A DNA stretch of 64,000 bases from Oceanospirillum sp048268485. Lineage in GTDB: Bacteria > Pseudomonadota > Gammaproteobacteria > Pseudomonadales > Halomonadaceae. The position numbers and the translations under genes were made by a program. The number at the start of each line of letters is the position of its first letter. Positions within the stretch are counted from its first letter, which is position 1. Positions 16,042 to 24,516 of the stretch are shown in pieces. Location of the stretch: NCBI GenBank assembly GCA_048268485.1, contig JBLWVL010000008.1:1-64000 (forward strand), given 5' to 3'. The notes under the pieces were generated by a model. That model saw nothing but the letters and a program-made list of their open reading frames with translations. It was not told where the DNA came from and searched no databases.

Positions 16042-16995
16042 TTAAGCGGGCACCAGCCAGTAGCGCAACCCCGTCACTCTGAGAAAATCCTCTGCCTGAT
16101 CTCCCTTAAGCAAAGCCAGAGTGGCTATCAGGCCGCTCTGAACACAGCTTGGGGCGGCAACGGTGATGGACCGGGGGGCATTCTCAATCGGCCAGCCGGT
16201 TTTAGGATTCAGTACATGACTGTAACGCACGCCATCTTTTAGCAAGAAACGCCGACTGTCTCCGGAAGTTGCAAGCCCACCACCCGAGAGACTGAGAAGT
16301 GCAAGTGAGTTCCTTTCAGTGTCTGGTTGCTCAATTGCAACTTTCCAGGGCTCGCCATTTAAGCGCAGACCATTGCAGGCCATATCTCCCCCCAGGTTAA
16401 CCAGAGCAGAAATAGGTGTCTCATCGGCCTGCGCTTCGGCAAGCATTAAGCCCAAGGCACGATCGACAGCATACTCTTTACCGATGCCGCCAAAATCTAA
16501 CTCCATGTTTTCCGGTAAAAGCAGCTCGGCTTTGTTACCGGTTTTACGATAGTCCAGCTTTGACCATCCGATATGAGACAGCAGATCTTGCACTGCCAGA
16601 GTTTCCGGCAGCTGGTTGCTTCCGTTGAAAGACCAGGCTTTTCGTAATATGCCAGAGGTTAGATCAAATAAACCGTCGGATATCTGCCAGCCCTGATCAG
16701 CAAACTCCAGCAGACGATACGTTTCTTCATCAATTTCCTGCCAGTGCCCCGTATGCTGATGAAGGCGGGTAAAGGTGTTTTTATCCAGATAGCGGCTGTA
16801 TTTTTGCTCAATACGCCAAACCTCACGAATTGCTATATCCGCAAGATACTTGGCTAATCCAACTCGATCTTCCGGGAGATCAATAAGCAGTTCACACTCA
16901 CTGGCCATCGCCTGGAATGTGATCTGAAAAAAATTCTCACGGAATTCCAGTTGAGGCTTAGAGTGGACAGGATGATAAATAGGCAGTTGTTGCAT
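16042..16995 (-). CDS. apbE: ApbE-like FAD:protein FMN transferase, no signal peptide
   Basis: ApbE-fold protein of 317 aa. ApbE enzymes attach FMN to Thr/Ser of target flavoproteins using FAD. Family motifs are FQAMASECELLI at the start, FGGIGKEYAVDRAL, LVNLGGDMA and ATSGDSRRF followed by YSHVLNPKTGWP. The metal-site motif usually read as ADALAT appears here as SGLIAT: the Mg-binding Asp is Gly288, while Thr292 is kept. No signal peptide or lipobox is visible, so it should be cytoplasmic unless the start is wrong. The ATG at 16995 is preferred to a TTG at 17028. A CTTAA-N6-CTTAA box lies 129 bases upstream, linking it to the QseBC-type cluster. Confidence 0.8.
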   Translation of the reverse strand: MQQLPIYHPVHSKPQLEFRENFFQITFQAMASECELLIDLPEDRVGLAKYLADIAIREVWRIEQKYSRYLDKNTFTRLHQHTGHWQEIDEETYRLLEFADQGWQISDGLFDLTSGILRKAWSFNGSNQLPETLAVQDLLSHIGWSKLDYRKTGNKAELLLPENMELDFGGIGKEYAVDRALGLMLAEAQADETPISALVNLGGDMACNGLRLNGEPWKVAIEQPDTERNSLALLSLSGGGLATSGDSRRFLLKDGVRYSHVLNPKTGWPIENAPRSITVAAPSCVQSGLIATLALLKGDQAEDFLRVTGLRYWLVPA

Positions 16996-17124
16996 ATGAT
17001 CTATTTTTCCAAAATGTCCTTCTACCAATATCGCTTAAGTATGCGGGATAAAAGAGATACAGCACAAGGAAATTAGACTCTGCTTTATTTGACCGGGGGA
17101 GGGGAGACTAGGCTTTTTTTAAGT

Positions 17125-17141
17125 TTTAAGGGTAGTTTAAG
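17125..17141 (-). promoter_or_regulatory. QseB/PmrA-type operator before the apbE-like gene
   Basis: On the minus strand this reads CTTAAACTACCCTTAAA, i.e. CTTAA-N6-CTTAA oriented toward apbE. It is in the gap between a GvpU-like gene and apbE. Its partner regulator would be the QseB-like protein encoded at 1858-2523; binding is inferred. Confidence 0.55.
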
Positions 17142-17286
17142 AACTGAGAATTATTCGGTGATTTTTATATAAAACAGAAATATCTGGAATCAAAAAAACA
17201 AGTAACTGGCTCGTTCCGCTAATGGGGACACTAGCTGGAATACTCTGCGTTTATGATCCAGATATTATAATGCGGTCTGGGAGGAG

Positions 17287-17730
17287 TTAGTCTTCAACCT
17301 GCTCGGCATTTAGTGTACCAAGAATAAAGCCGCTTACTTCTGATATACGGCCTCGCCACCACATGCCTCGGTTATTTGGAATAGGCGCACCATTGGTGTT
17401 GAAAAAACGTGCATCCTGAAGGTGAATAAAGCTGGCACCTTTGTCGTCAGAAGACTCCTCACTGTCATACAGGCTGGCGTACTTATCAAATGCCTGACGA
17501 ATATTTTCCAGCGCTTCTCTATTACCAAATGCAACCGATGTTTCTGAAATAAACTCACCGGAGAAGCCATCAAAGTACTTACGGCCGTTTACGATATGGC
17601 CGGATACCAGAAAGCCGTCCATTTGCAAGGTAATACCGATCTCAATATCACTGCTGTTTACGGTATTGACCAGATTTTCCAAAAACCAATCTTTGTTTTG
17701 ATTCATCATCATTTCCTGTGAGTTACTCAT
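17287..17730 (-). CDS. GvpU-like protein
   Basis: Cytoplasmic protein of 147 aa. The central part (DWFLENLVNTVN, IEIGITLQMDGFLVSGHIVNG, KYFDGFSGEF) resembles proteins annotated as gas vesicle accessory protein GvpU, from my recollection of that family. The C-terminus (FIHLQDARFF, MWWRGRISEVSGFILG) also fits. No gas vesicle structural gene is in the window, so a role in flotation is doubtful and the name is a family label only. It is an isolated leftward gene between apbE and plsB. Confidence 0.55.
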   Translation of the reverse strand: MSNSQEMMMNQNKDWFLENLVNTVNSSDIEIGITLQMDGFLVSGHIVNGRKYFDGFSGEFISETSVAFGNREALENIRQAFDKYASLYDSEESSDDKGASFIHLQDARFFNTNGAPIPNNRGMWWRGRISEVSGFILGTLNAEQVED

Positions 17731-17916
17731 TCATTACTCCTGATTGGCAAACCCTGAGTATGAGTTTTAGCCTGAGCTGGTATCGCAAATATCTTAACGT
17801 GGAGGAATGCTAACACAGCCTTTTGTTAAAAAAAGCCATGCTGTGTCAGCTTAGTGTTTCTCTCGGTAAGCATACTGACATACATCTTAAAATAACGATG
17901 AGCAGCTTCAGAGAGC

Positions 17917-20445
17917 TTAGTTGTCCTGTGTTTTTATGACATGTTTTGGCTGGTGGGTCAGCAGGCGAATACTGTGCCTTAAAGCGGGATCAAATAAGGG
18001 ACGACACTGCACTGAGAACCACTCCAGGCTGTCGCCAAATGTCAGGTGACCTTCCTCAGTGCTTTGTAAGTAGTTCAGTGAAAGCAGTAACTCTGTTAGT
18101 TGATGAAACAGGGGTTTGTGGAAGTATTCCGGTGCGTTCAGGCCGTGCAGAATGGAAAGCCGTTGTGCCAGTACCTGGCATTCCTTTGTCAGGGTGTCTG
18201 TTGTGAAGCTGCCACTGCCAAAGTGCAATAGCAGTGCAACCATAAGATAACCTCGTTCCAGACTGGGCTGAATAGGGCGTGCCATCAGTGTTAGCAGAGC
18301 GCCTTGTTCCTGATATGGACTGACCCGTACCAGGTGTTCACCATCGTCAATCAGCAGTTCCTGTTCTGTAAAGAAGTGGATAATGGTATCAATTTGGTGG
18401 TGTACGGCATCACCTTGCCACGGAAGGTAGAGTTCCTGGCTGATGAAGGGGTAGAGGGTGCTGAGTAGCTCATGGAGATGACTACGAGTGTAATGACTTT
18501 GCTGGTTAAAGCAGAAAGCGATCAGAGAAGGTAGGGCAAACAAGTGTAATATGTTATTGCGATACCAGGTCATCAACAGTGCCTGCTGCTCATTAAGCTG
18601 TAGCAGGTCGCCATAAGTATGGGGTAACCGGGAGATAAGCTCCAGCTTCTCTGCCTCTGCGATCAATTGTTCGGCGGTTTGGCGATTTACAGGTGCATCG
18701 CCTTTGTGTCTTAGCTGATTATGCAGCTTCTGACTGAAATGGATAAAGTGGCTCAGGTTGCTGGATTCAAGGGTAAAGCTTGGGGCGGTTAATAATCCCA
18801 ATGCACAAAGGTTGGCGCCATTTAATGTCGCTGTATTATTGATGCCGGTGGCGACCTCCTTGGACAGAGCGCTTACAGCAGTGGTTAGCCATTGGGGTTT
18901 GTCATTGGTCTCAGAGTTTTCATGCCAGTGGGGAACAGCCATGTCTAGGGTTTTCTTCAGATCAATAGGATCACCGAAAGCGAGACTTACTTTGCCAAAG
19001 TGCTCTTTTAGTGTTTTTGCTGCTTTAAGTAGACCCAGAACCGACTCACCTTTTTTGGCTTTTCCGCGTAGCTCCCCCAGATAGGTTCGCCCTTCAACTA
19101 CTTTCTCATAGCCAATGTAGACGGGAATCAGCCGGATCTGCCGATGGGGGTTACGTAGGTAACCCTGTACTGTCATCGATAGCATTCCGGGTTTGGGTTG
19201 CAGCGTTCTTCCGGTGCGGCTTCGCCCTCCCTCCACAAAGTATTCTGTGGCATACCCTTTATTCAGCAAGAGGAAAAGGTATTCCGAAAATACGGCGGCG
19301 TAGAGAGGGTTGTCACGAAAGCTGCGGCGGATAAAGAAAGCACCACCCCGACGCAGGAGGGAGCCGACAATCGGAAGATTCAGGTTAATACCAGCTGCGA
19401 CATGGGGCGGTGTCAGGCCATGGTTATACAGGGCATAAGAAAGCAACAGGTAATCCATGTGGCTTCGGTGGCAAGGAACGTAAATCACAGTACTGTGTTT
19501 TGCGGTTTCCTGTACCTGCTCAATATTGTGTATCTGTACACCATCATACAGGCGGTTCCAGAGCCAGCTAAGCAATACATCAAACATTTTTTGTGTGCTG
19601 TAAGAGACATTCGCTACAATTTCATCAGCATATTTTTCTGCTTTATAGCGAGCTTTTTGGCTGCTTATCTGATGCTCTCCGGGCTGAGTGGCCTCATGAA
19701 TAGCAGCCTGTATCCGTGGGCTTCGTATCAACTGTCTGATCAGCTGTTTTCGATCCGGAAGTTCGGGGCCTGTGACACTGATTCGGGTCTGGCGAAAATG
19801 TACACGTAACAGCCGGGCTGCTTTCCGCACATGCTGGTTGATAAGAGTGGACTGAGGGCTGGTAGCGATCAATTGCCTGAGAGATACCGGTTCGGCAAAA
19901 TGCACCAAGGTATGACGACCATGGAACAGAATGGCTGCCAGGCGTTGCAGACTTTGCCGCACAGAGCCTCTTTGATCCGAGAAACGGTTGAGCCAGTGTG
20001 TTTCCTGCCCCGGTGCCCGTCCCCAGAAAATTGTGACAGGTATTAGCTGGATGTCCTGTTCCGGATTTTCCAGTAAGTAAGCCATAACACGCACCAACCG
20101 TGGTGATACCGTATGCTCTGCAACCCCTTTCAGACCGTAGTAGTGATTGTGTAATGCAATATAGGAAACAGATTCTTCAGGTTGCTCACTGGCCTGCTCT
20201 GACCAGGGTAGCTTGTAATGGCGGGTTATATGGCTCAGGAGTAGGCGGTCTGAGAGGCTCTTATTCCCTAAAGCATAGAAATAAGAATCGTTATTATTAT
20301 CTGCTTGAGGTAAATTACGGTGAAAGCTAATGCGAACGAACAGCAGCATCAGGCGTTCGGCCAGCACCATCAGAACCCTTACAAGGCGGTTTCTCAGACG
20401 GTCTGCTCGTTGTTTGATGCGGGCCGGATAAATCATAGTTGGCAT
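17917..20445 (-). CDS. plsB: glycerol-3-phosphate 1-O-acyltransferase PlsB
   Basis: Inner-membrane acyltransferase (842 aa) for the first step of phospholipid synthesis: acyl-ACP or acyl-CoA plus glycerol-3-phosphate to lysophosphatidate. The four family blocks are seen in order: HRSHMDYLLLSY (HX4D catalytic), GGAFFIRRSFR, FVEGGRSRTGR and IPVYIGYEK. Length matches E. coli PlsB. It is divergent from the ABC exporter gene at 20642. Confidence 0.97.
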   Translation of the reverse strand: MPTMIYPARIKQRADRLRNRLVRVLMVLAERLMLLFVRISFHRNLPQADNNNDSYFYALGNKSLSDRLLLSHITRHYKLPWSEQASEQPEESVSYIALHNHYYGLKGVAEHTVSPRLVRVMAYLLENPEQDIQLIPVTIFWGRAPGQETHWLNRFSDQRGSVRQSLQRLAAILFHGRHTLVHFAEPVSLRQLIATSPQSTLINQHVRKAARLLRVHFRQTRISVTGPELPDRKQLIRQLIRSPRIQAAIHEATQPGEHQISSQKARYKAEKYADEIVANVSYSTQKMFDVLLSWLWNRLYDGVQIHNIEQVQETAKHSTVIYVPCHRSHMDYLLLSYALYNHGLTPPHVAAGINLNLPIVGSLLRRGGAFFIRRSFRDNPLYAAVFSEYLFLLLNKGYATEYFVEGGRSRTGRTLQPKPGMLSMTVQGYLRNPHRQIRLIPVYIGYEKVVEGRTYLGELRGKAKKGESVLGLLKAAKTLKEHFGKVSLAFGDPIDLKKTLDMAVPHWHENSETNDKPQWLTTAVSALSKEVATGINNTATLNGANLCALGLLTAPSFTLESSNLSHFIHFSQKLHNQLRHKGDAPVNRQTAEQLIAEAEKLELISRLPHTYGDLLQLNEQQALLMTWYRNNILHLFALPSLIAFCFNQQSHYTRSHLHELLSTLYPFISQELYLPWQGDAVHHQIDTIIHFFTEQELLIDDGEHLVRVSPYQEQGALLTLMARPIQPSLERGYLMVALLLHFGSGSFTTDTLTKECQVLAQRLSILHGLNAPEYFHKPLFHQLTELLLSLNYLQSTEEGHLTFGDSLEWFSVQCRPLFDPALRHSIRLLTHQPKHVIKTQDN

Positions 20446-20641
20446 GTTCCTGTTGTTATTCTTTGTTAAGTGCTTGCAGAGTGTGCTGATACTACTACCT
20501 CGCTTAAACAGATTATAACTGATTAGGCGTATTAGACTTGAATTACGATCACGATGTTTATTTTCAGATTAGTCTTCATCGTTTCAGTATTTGCTGCTTC
20601 TAAAAAGAAGTAGCTTATCCAAATTAAATGGGAGTTTTGGC

Positions 20642-22501
20642 TTGAAATCTGAGTCGATCAACGCAGATAAAACCCTTGACCTGTATACGCAGCCTGCTAA
20701 GAGTACAGCCTCACTGATGCACCAGGAGATCACCCCACAATCGCTTTGGCAGGTTGTCAGGCAGCATAAAAAATCTCTGGTCCTGGCAAACCTGATCGCG
20801 ATTGCGGCGACTTTGTTTAGTGTTCCTTTACCGCTGTTGATTCCTCTGCTTGTGGATGAGGTATTACTTAATCAGCCAGGGAAAATCACAGCAACGATTA
20901 ACGACTTTTTCCCTCAGGAGTGGCAACTGCCTGCGGTCTATATTGCTGTCGTTCTTGTGGCAACCGTTCTGATGAGGGCTGCTGCGTTGGTGTTGAATGT
21001 CTGGCAGACCCGTCAATTCACCCTGATCTCAAAAGAGATTGTTTTTATGCTGCGCAAGCGCTTGTTGGGGCATCTGCAGCGGATCTCTATGGCAGAATAT
21101 GAACATCTTGGGTCAGGTTCAATCGCTTCTTATCTGGTCACTGATGTCGATACTATCGATCGTTTTATCAGTAGTTCCGTCAGCCGCTTTGTGGTTGCGT
21201 TTCTTTCTCTGGTCGGAGCAGCTGTGATCCTGTTCTGGATGCATTGGCAGCTGGCACTGTTTATTTTGTTGCTCAATCCTGTTGTGATCTGGACAACTAT
21301 GCGTCTGGGTAAGCACGTTAAACAATTGAAGAAAACTCAGAACTCAGCTTTTGAAGCGTTCCAGATGGCGTTGAGTGAGACCTTGGATGTGGTTCAGCAG
21401 TTGAGAACCAGTAATCGGGAAGAGCATTACATCAAGCGCCTGATCCGCAAAGCATCTGATGTGAAAGAACACTCTGCCAGCTTTGAATGGAAAAGTGATG
21501 CTGTCAGCCGGCTAAGTTTTCTGGTCTTTCTTTTTGGTTTCGATGTTTTCCGTGCACTGTCGATGCTGATGGTGCTTTATTCGGATCTTTCTGTCGGGCA
21601 GATGCTGGCAGTATTTGGTTATCTTTGGTTTATGATGGGGCCTGTGCAGGAGGTGTTGGGAATTCAGTACGCCTGGTTTGCTGCCAAAGCTGCCACTGGC
21701 CGACTCAATAATTTGCTGAAGCTGCAGCAGGAACCTGATTACCCTGAAGTGAATAACCCTTTTTCCGGCAAAGTAACAACCGGTATCTGTATTAGAGACT
21801 TACATCTGAGGTATGGCGATAATGAGCCCGTGCTTCGGGGCGTGAACCTTGATATTCAACCAGGTGAAAAAGTTGCTTTGGTGGGAACCAGTGGTGGTGG
21901 TAAGTCAACATTGGTACAGGCTCTATTAGGACTTTATCAGCCGGAATCCGGTCAGGTGTTTTACGATGATGCTCCTATTGAGACTATTGGGTTGTTGCAG
22001 GTACGTAATCATGTCGCAACGGTGTTGCAACATCCGGCACTATTTAATGGTACGGTCAGAGATAATCTTACGCTGGGGCGCGAACAAACGGATGAGAAGC
22101 TTTGGCAGGCTCTGGAAATCGCTCAATTAAAAGAATTTGTCCTGGAGTTAGGCCAGCAGCTGGATACCCTTGTCGGTCAGAAAGGCCTTCGGCTTTCTGG
22201 TGGACAGAAGCAGCGTTTGGCTATTGCCCGAATGATACTGAGCGAGCCTAAGGTAGTGATTCTGGATGAAGCCACGTCAGCGTTAGATACTGAAACTGAA
22301 GCTCGTTTACATGAAGCGATGGCAGCATTTCTGAAAGAGCGTACCACTCTTATCATTGCTCATCGGTTAAGTGCTGTGAAGCAGGCAGATCGGGTCTATG
22401 TATTTGATGACGGGCATATCATTGAAGAGGGGCGTCACGATGAGCTCCTTGAACAGCAAGGGGTTTACCATAAGCTTTATGGTCAGCGTCAGCAGCATTG
22501 A
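20642..22501 (+). CDS. ABC transporter, fused membrane and ATPase (MsbA/multidrug type)
   Basis: Half-transporter of 619 aa with an N-terminal six-helix membrane domain and a C-terminal ATPase: Walker A GTSGGGKST, signature LSGGQKQRLAIAR, Walker B VVILDEATSALD and H-loop IIAHRL. It belongs to the lipid/multidrug exporter group and lies divergent from plsB, but the substrate is not evident. Start choice: TTG at 20642 has GGGAG seven bases upstream; an earlier in-frame TTG (20591) lacks a ribosome site, and ATG at 20717 is a shorter alternative. Confidence 0.87.
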   Translation: MKSESINADKTLDLYTQPAKSTASLMHQEITPQSLWQVVRQHKKSLVLANLIAIAATLFSVPLPLLIPLLVDEVLLNQPGKITATINDFFPQEWQLPAVYIAVVLVATVLMRAAALVLNVWQTRQFTLISKEIVFMLRKRLLGHLQRISMAEYEHLGSGSIASYLVTDVDTIDRFISSSVSRFVVAFLSLVGAAVILFWMHWQLALFILLLNPVVIWTTMRLGKHVKQLKKTQNSAFEAFQMALSETLDVVQQLRTSNREEHYIKRLIRKASDVKEHSASFEWKSDAVSRLSFLVFLFGFDVFRALSMLMVLYSDLSVGQMLAVFGYLWFMMGPVQEVLGIQYAWFAAKAATGRLNNLLKLQQEPDYPEVNNPFSGKVTTGICIRDLHLRYGDNEPVLRGVNLDIQPGEKVALVGTSGGGKSTLVQALLGLYQPESGQVFYDDAPIETIGLLQVRNHVATVLQHPALFNGTVRDNLTLGREQTDEKLWQALEIAQLKEFVLELGQQLDTLVGQKGLRLSGGQKQRLAIARMILSEPKVVILDEATSALDTETEARLHEAMAAFLKERTTLIIAHRLSAVKQADRVYVFDDGHIIEEGRHDELLEQQGVYHKLYGQRQQH

Positions 22502-22534
22502 TCAGGGTGAGAGGCTGGTACAGAAACAGATGAT

Positions 22535-22571
22535 GAAAAAGAGCGGAGGTGCCTGAACCTCGCCCTTTTTT
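22535..22571. terminator. bidirectional terminator
   Basis: GAGGT (22546-22550) pairs with ACCTC (22557-22561), flanked by AAAAGAGCG and GCCCTTTTTT that extend the stem with one bulge. It separates the convergent ABC exporter and UPF0149 genes, and T-runs occur on both strands. Confidence 0.75.
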
Positions 22572-22607
22572 GTGCGTTGCTGAAGGCTCAATCTGAGAAA
22601 GGGTGGC

Positions 22608-23318
22608 TTACTTACGCTTGCCACCTCGGCGGTTTTTCCCCTGGCCACCTTTTCCATTAGCACCCTTACCAGCGCCACCCTTTGAGCCTCCTTTACCTTT
22701 TCCGGGGAAAGAAGAGGGCCTCTCAACCGGAGCATGGAACAGCAGGTATAGATCCACCAGAATCTCCGGCAACTGAGCTGCCAGGCGATTTGTGGTGTCC
22801 AAGTCGGCAACAATATCATCCAGCTCTTCATCCGGAAACAGGCAGGAGATTGCCATAAATGGCAGTAGTAGCTCTGCGGCATCCTGCTCGTGCTGACCAA
22901 ACCAGATCTCTTCCCGCATCATCACTGCCTCAATAAAACCTGCACACCAGGCACTGACTTCGCTGTCGTCCAGTACCTCATCTTCTTCGAGCTCAGGTAT
23001 GAAAGGCAGTTCAATAGTCTGGCCGCGATAAAGTATGGTACGGGTTTGCTCCAGCATGTTTTCCAGCCAGCCTATTACGGTTTCTTCACTGAGCTTGCCA
23101 GAATCAGAGGGAGAGAACTCAGGCATGCCATTAAACGCAACCGGTAGCCACTCACCGGCAGGTACCGGGTCGGGACAAACAGCCAGTGCTACCATAAAGC
23201 CATGCAGACCAATAACATCCAGTGCTTCAGGATCAACCTGATCGGATTCCAGAAAATCATACAGCTGATCCAGGATCTCTTCGTCGATCACAGCTACCGG
23301 GATGGATTCTTCTTTCAT
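22608..23318 (-). CDS. UPF0149 (YecA/YgfB) family protein with basic Gly/Lys tail
   Basis: Helical UPF0149 domain in residues ~10-200 (LIGHLHG-like region ALDVIGLHGFMVAL; CAGFIEAV; VDLYLLFHAP). A 31-residue C-terminal tail made mainly of Gly, Lys and Arg follows (from about 206 to 236). Total 236 aa. The domain's role is unknown. The tail resembles RNA- or nucleic-acid-binding basic tails; that is inference. It replaces the SEC-C zinc motif that some YecA proteins carry. Confidence 0.8.
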   Translation of the reverse strand: MKEESIPVAVIDEEILDQLYDFLESDQVDPEALDVIGLHGFMVALAVCPDPVPAGEWLPVAFNGMPEFSPSDSGKLSEETVIGWLENMLEQTRTILYRGQTIELPFIPELEEDEVLDDSEVSAWCAGFIEAVMMREEIWFGQHEQDAAELLLPFMAISCLFPDEELDDIVADLDTTNRLAAQLPEILVDLYLLFHAPVERPSSFPGKGKGGSKGGAGKGANGKGGQGKNRRGGKRK

Positions 23319-23598
23319 AACTACCTCTGAATGGATGCCTGCAACAGGTGAACTCCCTATCTAAAAAGCGAACGTTTTGTGTTGCTTAACGACTGACTGC
23401 GCTTCTTATGTAAAACGGGGGCGGTAAATTGCTGGCATTGTACCAGTGTCCCTGCGTAGCGTGTACCTATGTTAAATAAGCTTGTGCAGCGATACTGGGG
23501 CTGTTGTCTACAGGCAGACAATTGCGATTTTACTGGCAAACTGACACCATTCTGTTTCATTTTCATAATTGATCATTAAGAGACTGTAATACAAAGCC

Positions 23599-24177
23599 GT
23601 GAATACAGATAACTTGCTGAGAAAACACCCCGAGGCGATGCCCGTTTGCCCCGACCCTAAAGATAAAGTTCAGGCAGAGGTAGCGCTGCGTTTTGGTCTG
23701 ATTTACTGGATGAACCGGGTGGAAACTTTTTTCGGCAAAACCTATCCGGTGCCGGAGCTGGATCTGAGCCTGAGAGGAAAGTGTGCTGGTCAAGCCTATC
23801 TGCAACAATGGAAGCTGCGCTTTAATCTGACTCTTATGGCAGAGAACTATCAGGATTTTATGCTCAATGTCGTTCCGCATGAGCTGGCGCATCTGATTGC
23901 TTTTCGTGAGTTTGGACACCGGATTAAGCCCCATGGCCGGGAATGGCAAGGGGTTATGGAGCAGGCACTGGGTGTACCGGCGAAAACAACGCATCAATAT
24001 GATGTCAGTACAACGGCGAAACAAAATTACTTATATCGATGTGGTTGTCCGGAACGGATTCATGGCTTGACGATCCGCCGCCATAATAAAATCTCTCAGG
24101 GAATCAAGTATTTATGCCGTACCTGTCGGCAAGAGCTGACCTTTAAAGAAGAAAGAAAACTGGAAAACAATCCCTGA
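23599..24177 (+). CDS. sprT: SprT family zinc metalloprotease-like protein
   Basis: 192-aa protein with the zinc-binding active site HELAH (VVPHELAHLIAF, ~93-104), a third ligand region HGREWQGVM, and a C-terminal zinc ribbon (CGCPERIHGLTIRRH, then CRTC). This is the SprT family, related to the catalytic domain of eukaryotic Spartan; the bacterial role is not settled. Starts at GTG 23599 with a poor ribosome site; ATG at 23638 is an alternative that keeps the domain. Confidence 0.87.
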   Translation: MNTDNLLRKHPEAMPVCPDPKDKVQAEVALRFGLIYWMNRVETFFGKTYPVPELDLSLRGKCAGQAYLQQWKLRFNLTLMAENYQDFMLNVVPHELAHLIAFREFGHRIKPHGREWQGVMEQALGVPAKTTHQYDVSTTAKQNYLYRCGCPERIHGLTIRRHNKISQGIKYLCRTCRQELTFKEERKLENNP

Positions 24178-24516
24178 AACTTATAGAGCCTATTTATACA
24201 GGCAGTTATTACGGCCAGTTTTGCTCTTTAGAGCAGATGATTTTATGACCCGAAAGTCGAATGAAAGCTTGTTGTGCACCTGCGAGAAGATGAAACCGGA
24301 AATGTCTATATGGTCACAAAAGAAAAATACGTTTGTAACACATTGATTTATAAGGAAAAAATAGTGCTACCAAGGTCTAATGTTTTCACGCCTCTCAGCC
24401 CAGTATAACTTTGCATCGAATATGTATTCCGGGTGAGGTTGTTTTGTTGACCTCCGCATCATAAAAATAAAGCGTCCGGGGTTTCTTTTCTTTACAGGCA
24501 CAGAGGCAGGATTTAG
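24178..24516. promoter_or_regulatory. upstream region of acs
   Basis: No gene seen. Contains an inverted repeat GAGGT (24435-24439) with ACCTC (24450-24454) about 65 bases before the acs start, and AAGGTCTAAT (24372-24381), whose complement also occurs upstream of the second symporter pair. Either could be an operator for the CrbR regulator, but neither is proven. Confidence 0.4.

Noticed and set aside
16042..16995. apbE as part of an Nqr or Rnf complex locus
   Set aside because: No nqr or rnf genes and no FMN_bind protein are present in the window.
17034..17039. Single CTTAAG close to the apbE start as another QseB site
   Set aside because: It lacks the second half-site at the required spacing, as do single CTTAAG copies at 5076 and 16030.
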